Assembly (NCBI GenBank): GCA_006503475.1 | Contig: RSEH01000104.1 | Span: 62,001 to 126,000 of the forward strand | Direction of reading: 5' to 3' | Length of the DNA: 64,000 nucleotides | From: Stentor roeselii | Taxonomy: Eukaryota; Ciliophora; Heterotrichea; Heterotrichida; Stentoridae | In this document: piece after piece, positions 18,051-28,300 of the stretch | Position numbering within the stretch: the stretch's first letter is position 1 | Layout of the letters: the number at the start of each line of letters is the position of its first letter | The notes under the pieces: generated by a model | The model's database searches: none | The model's input: only the letters and a program-made list of their open reading frames with translations | What the model was told of the DNA's origin: nothing | Translations under genes and position numbers: made by a program

Positions 18051-21000
18051 TTATTTGCTAGCCTTAATTAAATATTCAATTTTTTGATTGATATTCTGAT
18101 ACTGCAAATCAATTTTTTTATGAAGTTTCATAATCCCCTGGTCAATTTTTTCTTTAATTTCTTGAAACTGCAAGTCATTATTTTTTTGAATCGAAAAAAT
18201 CTGAGCATTTGTTTCCCCTTTTAATTTCTTAACCATATCAATAATCTGTTTAACCTTTCCATTCCAATTATCCTCTTCACGTCCAGTGATAACTTCACAA
18301 AGATGTAAAAATCGTTTAGATTTTTCTCCTCGTTTCCAAAACATCAAACTTTCTACTTCATGAACAAGTTCAGCCATTTCAAAGAAATCCATTTGACTGG
18401 CGTTAAGCTGAAAAGCGTCAAAAGTATCTCCAAGAATAGAAATAAGTAAGTTCAGCATGATGATGACATTAATGACTGAAGCCAAGAAAAAGTAAATATA
18501 AGTCGTTTTGCCGTGATTGTTGATTCGATCAGTCACTCCCATGTTCAGTTCGTAAGGAGCAGTCCAGATACTCCAGATGTCGGATTCTTTATCTGCTGAT
18601 AGAAAATAAAGAACTCCGAAGGAAAGGGTTGAGTAGAAGAAAATTAGAAGAAAGTAAAAAGAATCAGAAATTGCGGATTTTATTAATCTGACGTAGTAAC
18701 GGGATTTGTCGAATACTCGAAAACATGTAATGCCTCTGATTAGGTTGAAGCATACCATCAAAAAGGTTAAAATAAATATGAAGGATTCGGACTGTTCCCA
18801 GTAAAAACTTAGAACAACCCAAGTAAGACTCACCACAAGTCTCAATACATCAATAAAATTCCAAAACGAGAAATACTTAATCCCCAAAGAGCAAACCTGA
18901 ATCATTTCATATATCACATGAAGCCCATTCAAAACAATAAAAGGAACCTTAAAATAAATAAGCTCACAAAACAAACCATCTTTTAAATGATTCCCAACAA
19001 CCAAAAGTATCATTAAAATAATAATAAGTGCCAAAATAACAGTCTGAGTCATAATAAAATAAAACACCGCATCCCACTTCTGCTTAATATAAGCCTGTAT
19101 CAACCGAGTCTGCAAGATTCTCGGATTCGAACATTCATTGATACTCTCTAAAAACTTCAAACTACTCTCCGACCCCAGTTCCGAAGGAATACTAAAAGGC
19201 ATTGTCAATATCTGAAAGTTCACTTTATCTTGAAACCCGTTTACTTCTAAGTCATTGTAAAAGTAAATCGAAGGGTCTACTTCTGGTAAGTCTAAAAATG
19301 CAATTATCGGCAGAGACCTTTTAGGAACTGCGAAACTATTCGGAAGAGAAACTTTGAAGAAGATGTCATCAAGAAACTCTGGCAGATAAACTGAGTAGTT
19401 TTTTATAAGAAATTCGAAATCATCTCTAATTTGAGTCGAATAAATCAAAAAAAGTTGCAAGTTAGAATTTTTCAGCTCGTGTAAATATTTCAAGATTTCA
19501 TCTACACAAGCTTGAAGTTTCCTTGATAAAGCGAAAAATAATGGTGACTTTCCATTAATGTCTCGTTTTATTTCAGCCCCTGCGTGAAGAGCGTCTGCTA
19601 AAAGTTTTTCTTTGCCAAGAAAAGAGTAAAAATGAATCATGTTAATTCTGGTGTTACCAAATTTGTAATTTATGTGATTAGGGTTTATTTTTTCACCTTT
19701 TTTTATCATGCTTAGATATAAGTAACTGTCGATTGGGTTTCTGATATCTGCGAGATCCATTGAATTGTCATTGATTATAGTCCAAAAGAAAACTTTTCCT
19801 TTTTTATCTGCTGAGACTATCTGGGTGTTGGTAGAGTTTAAATGAACTTTTCGGATTTCGGAGCTTTTCCAGGATATTGTGTATTCTACGATATTTTCTA
19901 AGATGTTCCAAACTAGAATTGTTTTATCATAAGAACAGGAGATGAGAAAAGAACTATCAGAAGAAAAAACGATGTCTTTAACACGGTCTGAATGTTTCTT
20001 GTAACAGGTTTTTTTAATTATTTCCTTTTCAGGATTAGCCGGCCATTCAAAAATATCAATTTCTCCATTTTTATATCCAAAAGCAATCAAATCCTGTAAA
20101 AAAACTTGTTTATTTTGATCTGATTTAGGACTGAAAGCAATCGAGTCTACTTCATTATATCCTGATCTAATTTTATTCAAAGATTGTCCAGTTTCTAATT
20201 TCCAGATAATAGAACTATAATCAGACGATCCAGATACAATATATTTTCCATCATTACTCACTTCAATAGCTGAAATAGTATTAGTATGACCCTTCAATTC
20301 CCTAATTTTCTTCCCTGTTTTAGTTTCATATAAATAAATAAAAATACCATGAGACCCAGCGATTAAAACCTGTGAATCAGGTGTGAAAGCGATACACAAT
20401 ATAGCAGAATCATGATCAGTAAAGTCAAAAACAACTATTTTTTTCCCCATATCCCAAAGTTTCACTGTTTTATCTTTTGAACCACTGGCAAGCCATTTTC
20501 CATCAAGGCTAAACCGTAAAGCATGAACAATATCTGAATGCCCAGCCATTTCAAATACTTCATTAAAGCTTAAATCTGTTATTTTAACCAGATAATCCTT
20601 ACCTTCAGTAGCCATGAATCTGTCGTCTTTAGAAATATCCATCGCTAACAGATTTTCTTTTTGCATTTCAATAATTTTTACTCGCTTATTACTGCAGAAG
20701 TCCCATTTTCTTACTTTTGCATCTGAAGAAGTGCAGATTAAAATACTATTGTCTTCTGAAAGACAGCCGGAATAAAGGAAACCTTCACAACCGTCTATTG
20801 TGTATTCGTGACTTTTAGCGAGTAAGTCAAAGATTTTAATGCTTTGGTCGGCTGAGTAGGCGATTATGTATTTGCTATCGTTTGTGACAAGAATTCCTCT
20901 TACTGAGTTAATGAAATTGCTGAATGTATGGTATAAAGATCCATCTTTAGCATGCAAGATTTTTATTTCATTACTCTTTTTGAAGCCGATTATTATAAAT

Positions 21001-21683
21001 GTGTCATTTGAGGCCAGAGCCATACATTGGATATCATTTTCTGGGTTTGTTTCAGTAGAAAACCTCTTATCAATATTGAAGCTTTCAGTATTGAAGATTT
21101 TTATCACACCACCTGTGCAAGAAACAGCTAAAAGAGTCGATGTACAATTAAAAACTACACTCAATGATAACTTTGATTCAGTTTGAATCGATTTTATAAT
21201 TGTCCAGTCTAAAGCATTCCACAAGTCCAACACTGGTCCTTCTCCGCAAGTAGCTAGAAATTTTCCACAATGACTGAGAGCAGCTGTATAAATTTTAGAG
21301 GAATTTCCTTTAATTTTCTTGAAAATATCTCTTGTTTGCATATCCCATACAAAAATATTGCTATCCCAATCAGCTGAAATCATCATTTTTTGATCTCTAG
21401 TCAAAATCAAGACTCCAACAATTTCTTGATGAGCATCTAATGTGTAGTGAGTTTTTCCATCAGAGTTTCGAGCAATTATTTTTCCATCCTTTGAACCGGA
21501 AAAGATAGTTTGATTGTCTGAAGAAATTGCACATGACCAGACCTCACTATTATGTTCTTCAAATCTGCAATGAGAACTAGGATCCCAATCCGAAAAGCAA
21601 TCCATAAGATTTTCAGTACTCCTCACATTTTCAAATCTCTGACTCAATCTAGACACTAAAAAAGGTGTTTTAAGTCCAGCCAT
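18051..21683 (-). CDS. WD40-repeat / TRP-like ion channel fusion (copy 2)
   Basis: 1210 aa, same architecture and high similarity along the length to the gene at 14408-17929. It shares YSADQSIKIFD, SWxSSEIRxV, the AGAEIKRDINGKSPLFFAL linker, and the channel end ASVINVIIMLNLLISIL followed by GDTFDAFQLNASQMD. The C-terminal coiled coil is longer (KIDLQYQNINQKIEYL), suggesting a different oligomer or partner. One blade of propeller 2 has a short insertion (KSDQNKQVFLQD). Its start lies only 10 bp from the stop of the upstream coiled-coil gene. The pair arose by tandem duplication. Predicted membrane cation channel; ligand unknown. Confidence 0.88.
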   Translation of the reverse strand: MAGLKTPFLVSRLSQRFENVRSTENLMDCFSDWDPSSHCRFEEHNSEVWSCAISSDNQTIFSGSKDGKIIARNSDGKTHYTLDAHQEIVGVLILTRDQKMMISADWDSNIFVWDMQTRDIFKKIKGNSSKIYTAALSHCGKFLATCGEGPVLDLWNALDWTIIKSIQTESKLSLSVVFNCTSTLLAVSCTGGVIKIFNTESFNIDKRFSTETNPENDIQCMALASNDTFIIIGFKKSNEIKILHAKDGSLYHTFSNFINSVRGILVTNDSKYIIAYSADQSIKIFDLLAKSHEYTIDGCEGFLYSGCLSEDNSILICTSSDAKVRKWDFCSNKRVKIIEMQKENLLAMDISKDDRFMATEGKDYLVKITDLSFNEVFEMAGHSDIVHALRFSLDGKWLASGSKDKTVKLWDMGKKIVVFDFTDHDSAILCIAFTPDSQVLIAGSHGIFIYLYETKTGKKIRELKGHTNTISAIEVSNDGKYIVSGSSDYSSIIWKLETGQSLNKIRSGYNEVDSIAFSPKSDQNKQVFLQDLIAFGYKNGEIDIFEWPANPEKEIIKKTCYKKHSDRVKDIVFSSDSSFLISCSYDKTILVWNILENIVEYTISWKSSEIRKVHLNSTNTQIVSADKKGKVFFWTIINDNSMDLADIRNPIDSYLYLSMIKKGEKINPNHINYKFGNTRINMIHFYSFLGKEKLLADALHAGAEIKRDINGKSPLFFALSRKLQACVDEILKYLHELKNSNLQLFLIYSTQIRDDFEFLIKNYSVYLPEFLDDIFFKVSLPNSFAVPKRSLPIIAFLDLPEVDPSIYFYNDLEVNGFQDKVNFQILTMPFSIPSELGSESSLKFLESINECSNPRILQTRLIQAYIKQKWDAVFYFIMTQTVILALIIILMILLVVGNHLKDGLFCELIYFKVPFIVLNGLHVIYEMIQVCSLGIKYFSFWNFIDVLRLVVSLTWVVLSFYWEQSESFIFILTFLMVCFNLIRGITCFRVFDKSRYYVRLIKSAISDSFYFLLIFFYSTLSFGVLYFLSADKESDIWSIWTAPYELNMGVTDRINNHGKTTYIYFFLASVINVIIMLNLLISILGDTFDAFQLNASQMDFFEMAELVHEVESLMFWKRGEKSKRFLHLCEVITGREEDNWNGKVKQIIDMVKKLKGETNAQIFSIQKNNDLQFQEIKEKIDQGIMKLHKKIDLQYQNINQKIEYLIKASK

Positions 21684-21693
21684 TTATTATTAT

Positions 21694-22830
21694 TTACAGC
21701 GAAATTTTCCCTGACTTGATAAGTTCAATTTTGCTTTGAAGACTTTTCAGAGTTTCTCCCAAGTCTTTAGAAGAAAGTAAATCAGAAGAATCAAGATAAT
21801 TATTGATCTGTCCCAAGATTTTATGAAGATCGCCTTCAATGCCATCCTCAATACTCGTATTTTTCTTTTTCCTAAAAGAAGCCGAGAGTTCTTTGCTAAG
21901 ATCATCAATAGTTTTTTGATACTCTTCAACAGTATCCCTAAGATTTTCATTTTCTTCCTTAAGTCTTCTAAGTTCCTGATCATTATCTTCGAAAACCATT
22001 GACTCTTTCAAAATTTTATTTTCCTCCTTTTGAATCATAAGCATTCTCTTTAAATTATTGATATCCTTCAAGTACTTTTTTTCAATGATTTCAATTTCCG
22101 CCTTATGTTCATCTTTCCAAGGGTAGTTCTTTTCCAGATCCTTTTCCCTTTCATTCAATTCAAGTTCATGTTCAACTTTCAACCCTTCAATTTTTTCCTC
22201 ATAAAAATCTCTGATTTTTTCTATTTCCTGAAGATGACTTTTCTGTATTTTTTCATTAAAAATTCCAGTCTTTTTCCCTGCGATTTCACTGATCAAGTTT
22301 TCCATGTCAGTCCTGTTTTTCTGCAGTTTGACCTCATGTCGAGCCTGCAAGTTCTGCAGTTGTTGAATGTGTTCTTTTTTCATCATTTCCATTAACCCTG
22401 TAAGTCTTGAGTTTTCAATTTCAGCTGAATTGAGTTTAGACGACAAGACATTGATTTCATCTCGAAGAATAGTAACGTCTTTATTATAAATTTTCTGAAG
22501 TTTGCGGTATTTAGTCTCCCGTCGGTGAATGTAGCACTTCATGGCTTCCAGGTCTTTTTCAGGTGACTCTTGCACGAGACTATGAGTGGTTTCTTGCAGG
22601 TCTTTACAGTAGTTATCATGCATGGAGCTGAAACAAACACTTTGGTTGATGTAAGTGTTTGGCTTCCATTCCATCGTGATCGAACTTTCCTGTCTTGGAC
22701 TGGGACTCGAGGATTCCAAAGACGAGTCAGAGTTCCTTTTGGAGTAAACTGAATTCAACTTCGATTCATTTATCAACGACCGGATTGAGATCCAAGAAAG
22801 GCCTTGGCCTTCGTTTTCATATCGATTCAT
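21694..22830 (-). CDS. Coiled-coil protein (378 aa)
   Basis: The N-terminal ~80 residues are Ser-rich and disordered. From about residue 95 to 345 an almost unbroken coiled coil follows (KLQKIYNKDVTILRDEI, LRRLKEENENLRDTVEEY). A short C-terminal helix ends LKSLQSKIELIKSGKISL. No named family. It lies directly upstream of the WD40-channel gene on the same strand with a 10-bp gap, so the promoter of that gene must overlap this coding end or the two share a transcript. Confidence 0.8.
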   Translation of the reverse strand: MNRYENEGQGLSWISIRSLINESKLNSVYSKRNSDSSLESSSPSPRQESSITMEWKPNTYINQSVCFSSMHDNYCKDLQETTHSLVQESPEKDLEAMKCYIHRRETKYRKLQKIYNKDVTILRDEINVLSSKLNSAEIENSRLTGLMEMMKKEHIQQLQNLQARHEVKLQKNRTDMENLISEIAGKKTGIFNEKIQKSHLQEIEKIRDFYEEKIEGLKVEHELELNEREKDLEKNYPWKDEHKAEIEIIEKKYLKDINNLKRMLMIQKEENKILKESMVFEDNDQELRRLKEENENLRDTVEEYQKTIDDLSKELSASFRKKKNTSIEDGIEGDLHKILGQINNYLDSSDLLSSKDLGETLKSLQSKIELIKSGKISL

Positions 22831-22887
22831 TTGAACTTATTATTCATAATCAATAACGGAGAAAAAACATATTATTCATTATTTCAA

Positions 22888-24093
22888 TTATTTCGCAGCT
22901 TTTTGTCGAAGCAAGGCTAGAAATGGGTCGACTTTATCAGATTGTTTAAAAATTGACTTGCAACTAGGAACTATCATTGATTCCAAGACTGTTCTTTTTG
23001 TCTTTGCTTCAAGTTTATCGACTTCTTTTTCCTGCCGGTTAAGAACACTGGAAAGTGCTTTAAGTTTATTGCTGATCAACAAGTTAACTCGAATTTTATC
23101 CCTGATGCCTTTGCGGGTGTACCCGTCACTTAATATCAAAGGCATGACGATGAACTTAATGAACCTGTAAAGTTTTCCTGAAAAAGTAAATCTTTTATTT
23201 AAAATAGTGACAATTTTATTCTGGCCTTTAACGCTATCCTTTTGTTTCATTGTCTTATAAATCGCCAGCTGCTTAGCCCTTACCAAAAACAACTCATGAA
23301 CTGAAATTAAGCGAATCTTCGCCTCCGCCTTTAACTTGTCACTAATATTCTTAAATGATAAAAAATCTGATTTTTTTTTACATTTGGTGAAAGGAACGTT
23401 GCTTTGAAGTGAGTTGTTCAACGAGCAAAGCCAACTCAACGCCAAGCAAATGTCATATCTCGCCAAAGCACTCGTGGTTCCGAAGTCATAAGACCTCAAC
23501 TCATTAATAATCGAGAAGCAATCTTCAGGCATATGCAGCATTCCAATTTTATCATCTATCTGTTTTTTATACATTCGAAAAGTCGAAGAACAAGATCCTA
23601 AAGTGATTCCATAAACATCAGCGAAACCGATGCGGTTTTTATTGGTCTCTGAAGTACAGATCTCGACTATTCCGTTGTTGATTTTTATTGTGACTATTTT
23701 TCTAGAAGGCGTGTTGTAGTTGTACTTGTAAACCTTGTGACCTTCCTTCATTCTTCCTAAAATATCTTCAAGGGAAAACTCTGACTCCATCGCATCACTT
23801 TTGCATAAACCTGATGGCTCTGAGTCGAAGATCTGGCAAACTGCTCGAGAAGAACGAGCGTTTAAAAGGATGCTGTCGTATTTCGCCTTGTCGTAAGGAC
23901 GGGAGTCTGGGACTATCTGTGACATTTCACCCATCATGTCTTCTTCTTCGTCTACCAGGAAGTCTTCTAAGCGTTTTTTGAAGTCTTGAACCTTTTCAGG
24001 GTCGTTTGGCAAGTCTTGACCGTTTAAAAATGAAGTGCTTTCTTCAGTTGTTGCTCCTCGAAGACGGTCGCCTGTTGTGGTGTCTCTATCCAT
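22888..24093 (-). CDS. PH-like domain protein (401 aa)
   Basis: Residues ~105-225 resemble a phospholipase-C-type PH fold: GHKVYKYNYN...RKIVTIKINNGIVEICTS..., a basic GSCSSTFRMYKKQ strand, then a helical EDCFSIINELRSYDF...ICLALSWLCSLNN that parallels the C-terminal helix and W-x-x-x-L pattern of that domain. The C-terminal 170 residues are helical and basic, with no second domain I can name. PH folds bind phosphoinositides or proteins; this is an inference from pattern only. The N-terminus is acidic and disordered. Confidence 0.6.
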   Translation of the reverse strand: MDRDTTTGDRLRGATTEESTSFLNGQDLPNDPEKVQDFKKRLEDFLVDEEEDMMGEMSQIVPDSRPYDKAKYDSILLNARSSRAVCQIFDSEPSGLCKSDAMESEFSLEDILGRMKEGHKVYKYNYNTPSRKIVTIKINNGIVEICTSETNKNRIGFADVYGITLGSCSSTFRMYKKQIDDKIGMLHMPEDCFSIINELRSYDFGTTSALARYDICLALSWLCSLNNSLQSNVPFTKCKKKSDFLSFKNISDKLKAEAKIRLISVHELFLVRAKQLAIYKTMKQKDSVKGQNKIVTILNKRFTFSGKLYRFIKFIVMPLILSDGYTRKGIRDKIRVNLLISNKLKALSSVLNRQEKEVDKLEAKTKRTVLESMIVPSCKSIFKQSDKVDPFLALLRQKAAK

Positions 24094-24416
24094 TATAGTT
24101 TTAATATATTGAGGAGATGATTTTAAAGAATTTAAAGGATTTTTAGGATAAATTTTTGGTTTTTTTTAAGTTTTGAATTTAGAGGAGATTTTTTGGAATT
24201 TGGAATTTTTCTTGGTTTTTCAGGGATTTTTGATGGTTTTTATTCTGGAAAGGGTAGAGTTTTATGATTTTTTAGGTGATTTTGTTGGCAGTTACTGAAT
24301 TAATTGTTTATGAAAATTTTAGTTTGTTTTGGAAGATGAATGTCAATCTTGCTGGAGATAAAGATTAAAAAATTTTGTTTATTACGAAGTATTAGGATAC
24401 TTATTTTTCATAAAAA
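24094..24416. other. Intergenic, low-complexity (GGATTT/TTTTGG) tract
   Basis: 323 bp between divergent genes. On the + strand 24110-24300 is G/T-rich and almost free of C, so the coding strand of the minus gene reads AATCC/AAACC-rich. No RNA or hairpin recognised. Confidence 0.5.
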
Positions 24417-25097
24417 ATGAGAGGAAATTCAGTCGCAGTTAGAATCCCGAGAATTGTTTATCAAACCACGGCTAATTCCATGTTGATCACTGCCAAATCA
24501 CCTACAATCGAAAGAATGACCCCGAAGGAAATCATGAGACAATCAAGAGAATATGTTAGGACCTTGACACCGGCGACTCCTAAAATTTACACAAATTCTC
24601 CAACTAATGTTTTAGCTTCTCAAACAGAGCCTGATGAAAAGTTATCATTTAAGGCTTTGAAAATCAGTAGAAAATCAGAAGATCGGGTATCTTCAAAGTT
24701 CAAGCCTTTGCAAACCACTTCGAATATGCTGATCAGAAATGCGAAGTCAGTGACGAAAAAATTTGATTATTTTGATTTATTCGTTATCGAAAAAGAAACC
24801 GACGAAAACATAGAAAACCAGCTATTTCCAAAAGAGCTAAATGAAAAGGTGAAATACACTCCAAGTCTCTGTAGTTATGAATACGTCGACTGGGGAGACC
24901 CTCCTCGATCCAAGTCCAAAAAAAGGATCTGCCAAAAGGGTCGAGGTTACTTTCTGAACAGCCCAAGCAACTGGAACAACCGAGTAGAGGATTCATTTAT
25001 CGTAAAAAGTCGAATGAATAATTTGATAGAAAAGCCTTGTTTCCGATTTCCCAGATTCAATACAAACAAATCGATTAATAAATCACTTGCCTTGTAA
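24417..25097 (+). CDS. Hypothetical basic protein (226 aa)
   Basis: ATG to TAA, 226 residues, basic and mostly disordered, with many Thr-Pro and Ser-Pro pairs (TPATPKIYTNSPT). A compact middle piece reads VTKKFDYFDLFVIEKETDENIENQ. No family recognised. Its 3' end overlaps by 15 bp the 3' end of the small gene on the other strand. Confidence 0.65.
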   Translation: MRGNSVAVRIPRIVYQTTANSMLITAKSPTIERMTPKEIMRQSREYVRTLTPATPKIYTNSPTNVLASQTEPDEKLSFKALKISRKSEDRVSSKFKPLQTTSNMLIRNAKSVTKKFDYFDLFVIEKETDENIENQLFPKELNEKVKYTPSLCSYEYVDWGDPPRSKSKKRICQKGRGYFLNSPSNWNNRVEDSFIVKSRMNNLIEKPCFRFPRFNTNKSINKSLAL

Positions 25098-25292
25098 CTC
25101 AGTGACTTTATAAACCAAAAACTCGTCTTCATAAGGAATCAACAAAAACTCAAACTTCTCATTGAAATCAATGATTCCATTGACAATCAAAGCCTGATTT
25201 ATTCGTCCATCCTTTACGCCAGTCAAGCGATTATTAAAAACTTGAATTTCAGTCCAGCCCTCCTTGTTGAGTACATCAAAAACCTTTTCCAT
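25083..25292 (-). CDS. Small hypothetical protein (69 aa)
   Basis: Starts MEKVFDVLNKEGWTEI, then a compact alternating pattern of hydrophobic and charged residues (FNEKFEFLLIPYEDEFLVY) that looks like a small beta-rich fold. It ends in TGA (25083-25085) inside the last codons of the convergent gene. The start lies 32 bp from the stop of the kinesin-like gene. Too short for a family call, but composition favours a real product. Confidence 0.5.
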   Translation of the reverse strand: MEKVFDVLNKEGWTEIQVFNNRLTGVKDGRINQALIVNGIIDFNEKFEFLLIPYEDEFLVYKVTELQGK

Positions 25293-25324
25293 CTTCTAAC
25301 TTTATATAACAAAACCTTCAAGAT

Positions 25325-28300
25325 TTAATAATAAGAAGGTCTGTAGCTTTCGCTCTGCCCACCTATGGCATCAACGGATCTTCCTCCTTTGAGTTGTTGG
25401 ATTAATTTTTTGTATTCATTTATTTTCTTCTGGGAGTTCTGTAAGGAGTTGTTCATGTGTTCCTGGAGATTCTTTAGCTGCTCTTCGGCCATCGTGGCTC
25501 TTACACTGAGCTCTGAACGCTCTTTCTCAACTTTTCTTAGAACGTCTTCTAGGTAGAATATTTTTTGTTGAAGATTTTTTGCGTTGGCTGAAGTGGCAGG
25601 TCCATTCAAAAGTCCCTCCAATTCATTAACCCTCCTCCTCAAAACATCAACCTCACCGCCACCATCATTGAGACTTCTCCCAGTTCTAACTTTCAATTCC
25701 CTGACATCCTGATGCAATTTTCTATTTTCCTCCCTAAGTTGATTCCTTTCCTTTCTAAGTACTTCAACATCAGAAGATCCAGGACGTGATCCCTTGGCAC
25801 TTTTAAGCATTTCAATTTCATTCCAAATCCTTTCTTGTGCAGCAGGACTAGCCATGTATCCTTCTCCCATAAGAACCATCTGAGTCTTCAGTTTTTTCAC
25901 CTCTTGTTGAAGGTCATCGTTTTGTGTTCTGAGTCTCTGCATCTCATATGAAAGTCCTTTCGATGACAGTGGCTGGTCTTCTTCAAGAAGCACTGGAGGG
26001 GGACTTACGAGGATCTCTGGAGGGTCTTGGCCCAGAGGAGCCCAGTCTTCTGCCAAGTGTTTCAAGTTCCTAGAATAAACTCGAAGGCCACGGATTATTC
26101 GCTGTTGGGAATGACTTAGCTCTTGCTCTTCTTTTAACTTTTGGATTAGCTCTGCTTCGTGGGAAGAGTAGGTTTTTACCAACTCTTCACGTGCTTGCTT
26201 TAACTTTGCATCGCTTGACTCGTTTGATGTTTGCAGTAGTTTTGTTCGGAAGGATGATCGCAACTCGTCAAGTTGTGCCTGCATTTTTTGATTGTCTTGA
26301 AGAAGACGGGCCTCACTACCCTGCAAGTCCTGCAAGAGTTCTTCAAGTTGCTGAACTTTCCTCTGAGCAATTTTCAGCTGTCTAGTAACAGCAACAGTAT
26401 CAGCATGAGCACTTTGATTTTCAATTAAAAGCCTATCAGCCTGTCCTTCAAATCCTTTAATTTTTTCATCAGCAGCCTTATCAAGATGATGTGACTTTTT
26501 AAGTAACGCTTTATCACCCGCTACTTTTTTGGCCTGAGAGTCGATTTGCAAGACATCAGCATTGATTTGAAACCTTGTGACTTCAGACTTAAGTCTTTCA
26601 ATTTCCAAGTTGCATCCATAGACCTGTTTTTCCAGTTCCAAGACCTTTTTTTTAAGAGAAGCGTTATCAACCTGCAAAGTCGCATTAAGTGACTTTAAGT
26701 TAACCTGCTGATTAGCCAGAGAGTTGGAGTCACCAGTGAGAGCTTTGTTAGAATTGACGATATTCAGTATCTCAAGACTCAAAGTTTCATTTGTTTCATT
26801 CGCGAGCTTAAGTTCGTCTTTAACCTGCAAGTAATTTTTCTTCAAAGCGACGAATTCGATTTCGAGTTCTCTTTTATCTTCCAAGATCTTTCTGTCTTTT
26901 GACTGCATTTCATTAATAGCCTTTAGTGCCTTTTCCTTTTCAATATTAGCTTCAAGTACCTGAGACTCCGCATAAAGTACTTTATCCTTGATATCAACTT
27001 CATTCATTTCTCTCTTTTGAACTAGTTGGTTATTTTCTATCTTCATCTCGATGAGTGCCTTGCTGATAATAATATTTTCTTCTTGTGAGTCAATCAATTG
27101 ACTGACCAGGTCCACTTTTTCCTTTACAATTAAATTATAACTTTCTTTCAACTCCTTAATCCGTTCAGCCAATTGACTTCGCTGTTCAATAAACTTAAGT
27201 TTTTCCAAATTGTTATCATTCAACTGCTTCTCCAATTCAGAAATATGCGAACTGTAGGCCTCAACACTTCCAGGTCCATGAAGACTCAGTTGCCCATTAA
27301 GGTAAATCAATTCAGCCCTCAATCTCCGAATTAACCCGATATGTAAAGAGTCATTAACCACTGGAAAATTCTGTATTTTTTGAACCTGTTTCATATATTC
27401 AAGCACAAGTTCTGAATTCTTGATGTCTCCATTTTGAAGACAGAACAATGCAAGAGTCATGCAGTTTCCGCCAAGGACTTCTTTTAAAAGTTTAGTGAGT
27501 ACCGAGTCTTCATACCCGAAAAACGTGCGAGGGTCTCTAGCGAGGCCAGTGATGACTTCTGCTAAGGTCAAAAGGCCACGATTCATCGAGTTGCCTTCTT
27601 GAATACGGAGCACTTCAGGGTCATCATTTAACTTTTCCATTCCAGGAGTGTCAACAAAGTGAATCCTTGCCAAGACCAGATTTTTTTCATTAGAAGCTGC
27701 GTCGATGGTCTCTTGAAGCACGTCGATCATTAGCAAAGAACTAGTTTTCGGTCGAATAAGTCCGAACTCGTTGGCTTCTTGGGTCCTATTTCGCCGTGCG
27801 AGTGTGAAAGCGTCGAGTAGGTGATGTGCACTTTCACATGAGAGCCATGTGCAGTTAGACACGCTGACACCGTCCCACTCGTCAGGGTCGACTTGCACCG
27901 ACCCTCTGATCTCTGGGTTGGATTGAGCGAGAAGGTCTGAAATGTCTTCGTCGAATATTTCAATGTACTGCATTCTCACTGAAAAGTTGAAAATCTGAGA
28001 ATTTCCTCCCGTATTTCGAGTCGCTGATGATCGGTACTTCTTCTCGTCAAGTGACTCGAATACAGCCTTTACGAAGTAACTTATAATGCCAGGGTCGGAC
28101 CCGTCACCTTCAATCACGTAGCTCTTGCCACTTTCACTTGTTCCAAAAGCGATTACTCCGATGTTAACACCCTGCATTACCGCGTTGACTAAACTCATGC
28201 AAGTCCCTTCGAAGACCTTGTAAATAGTGCTGGATGACTCGAAGACCTTATCGCATGGGTAAGTCATTTGAGCCCTGTTGTTCACGTCGAGAAGACTCAC

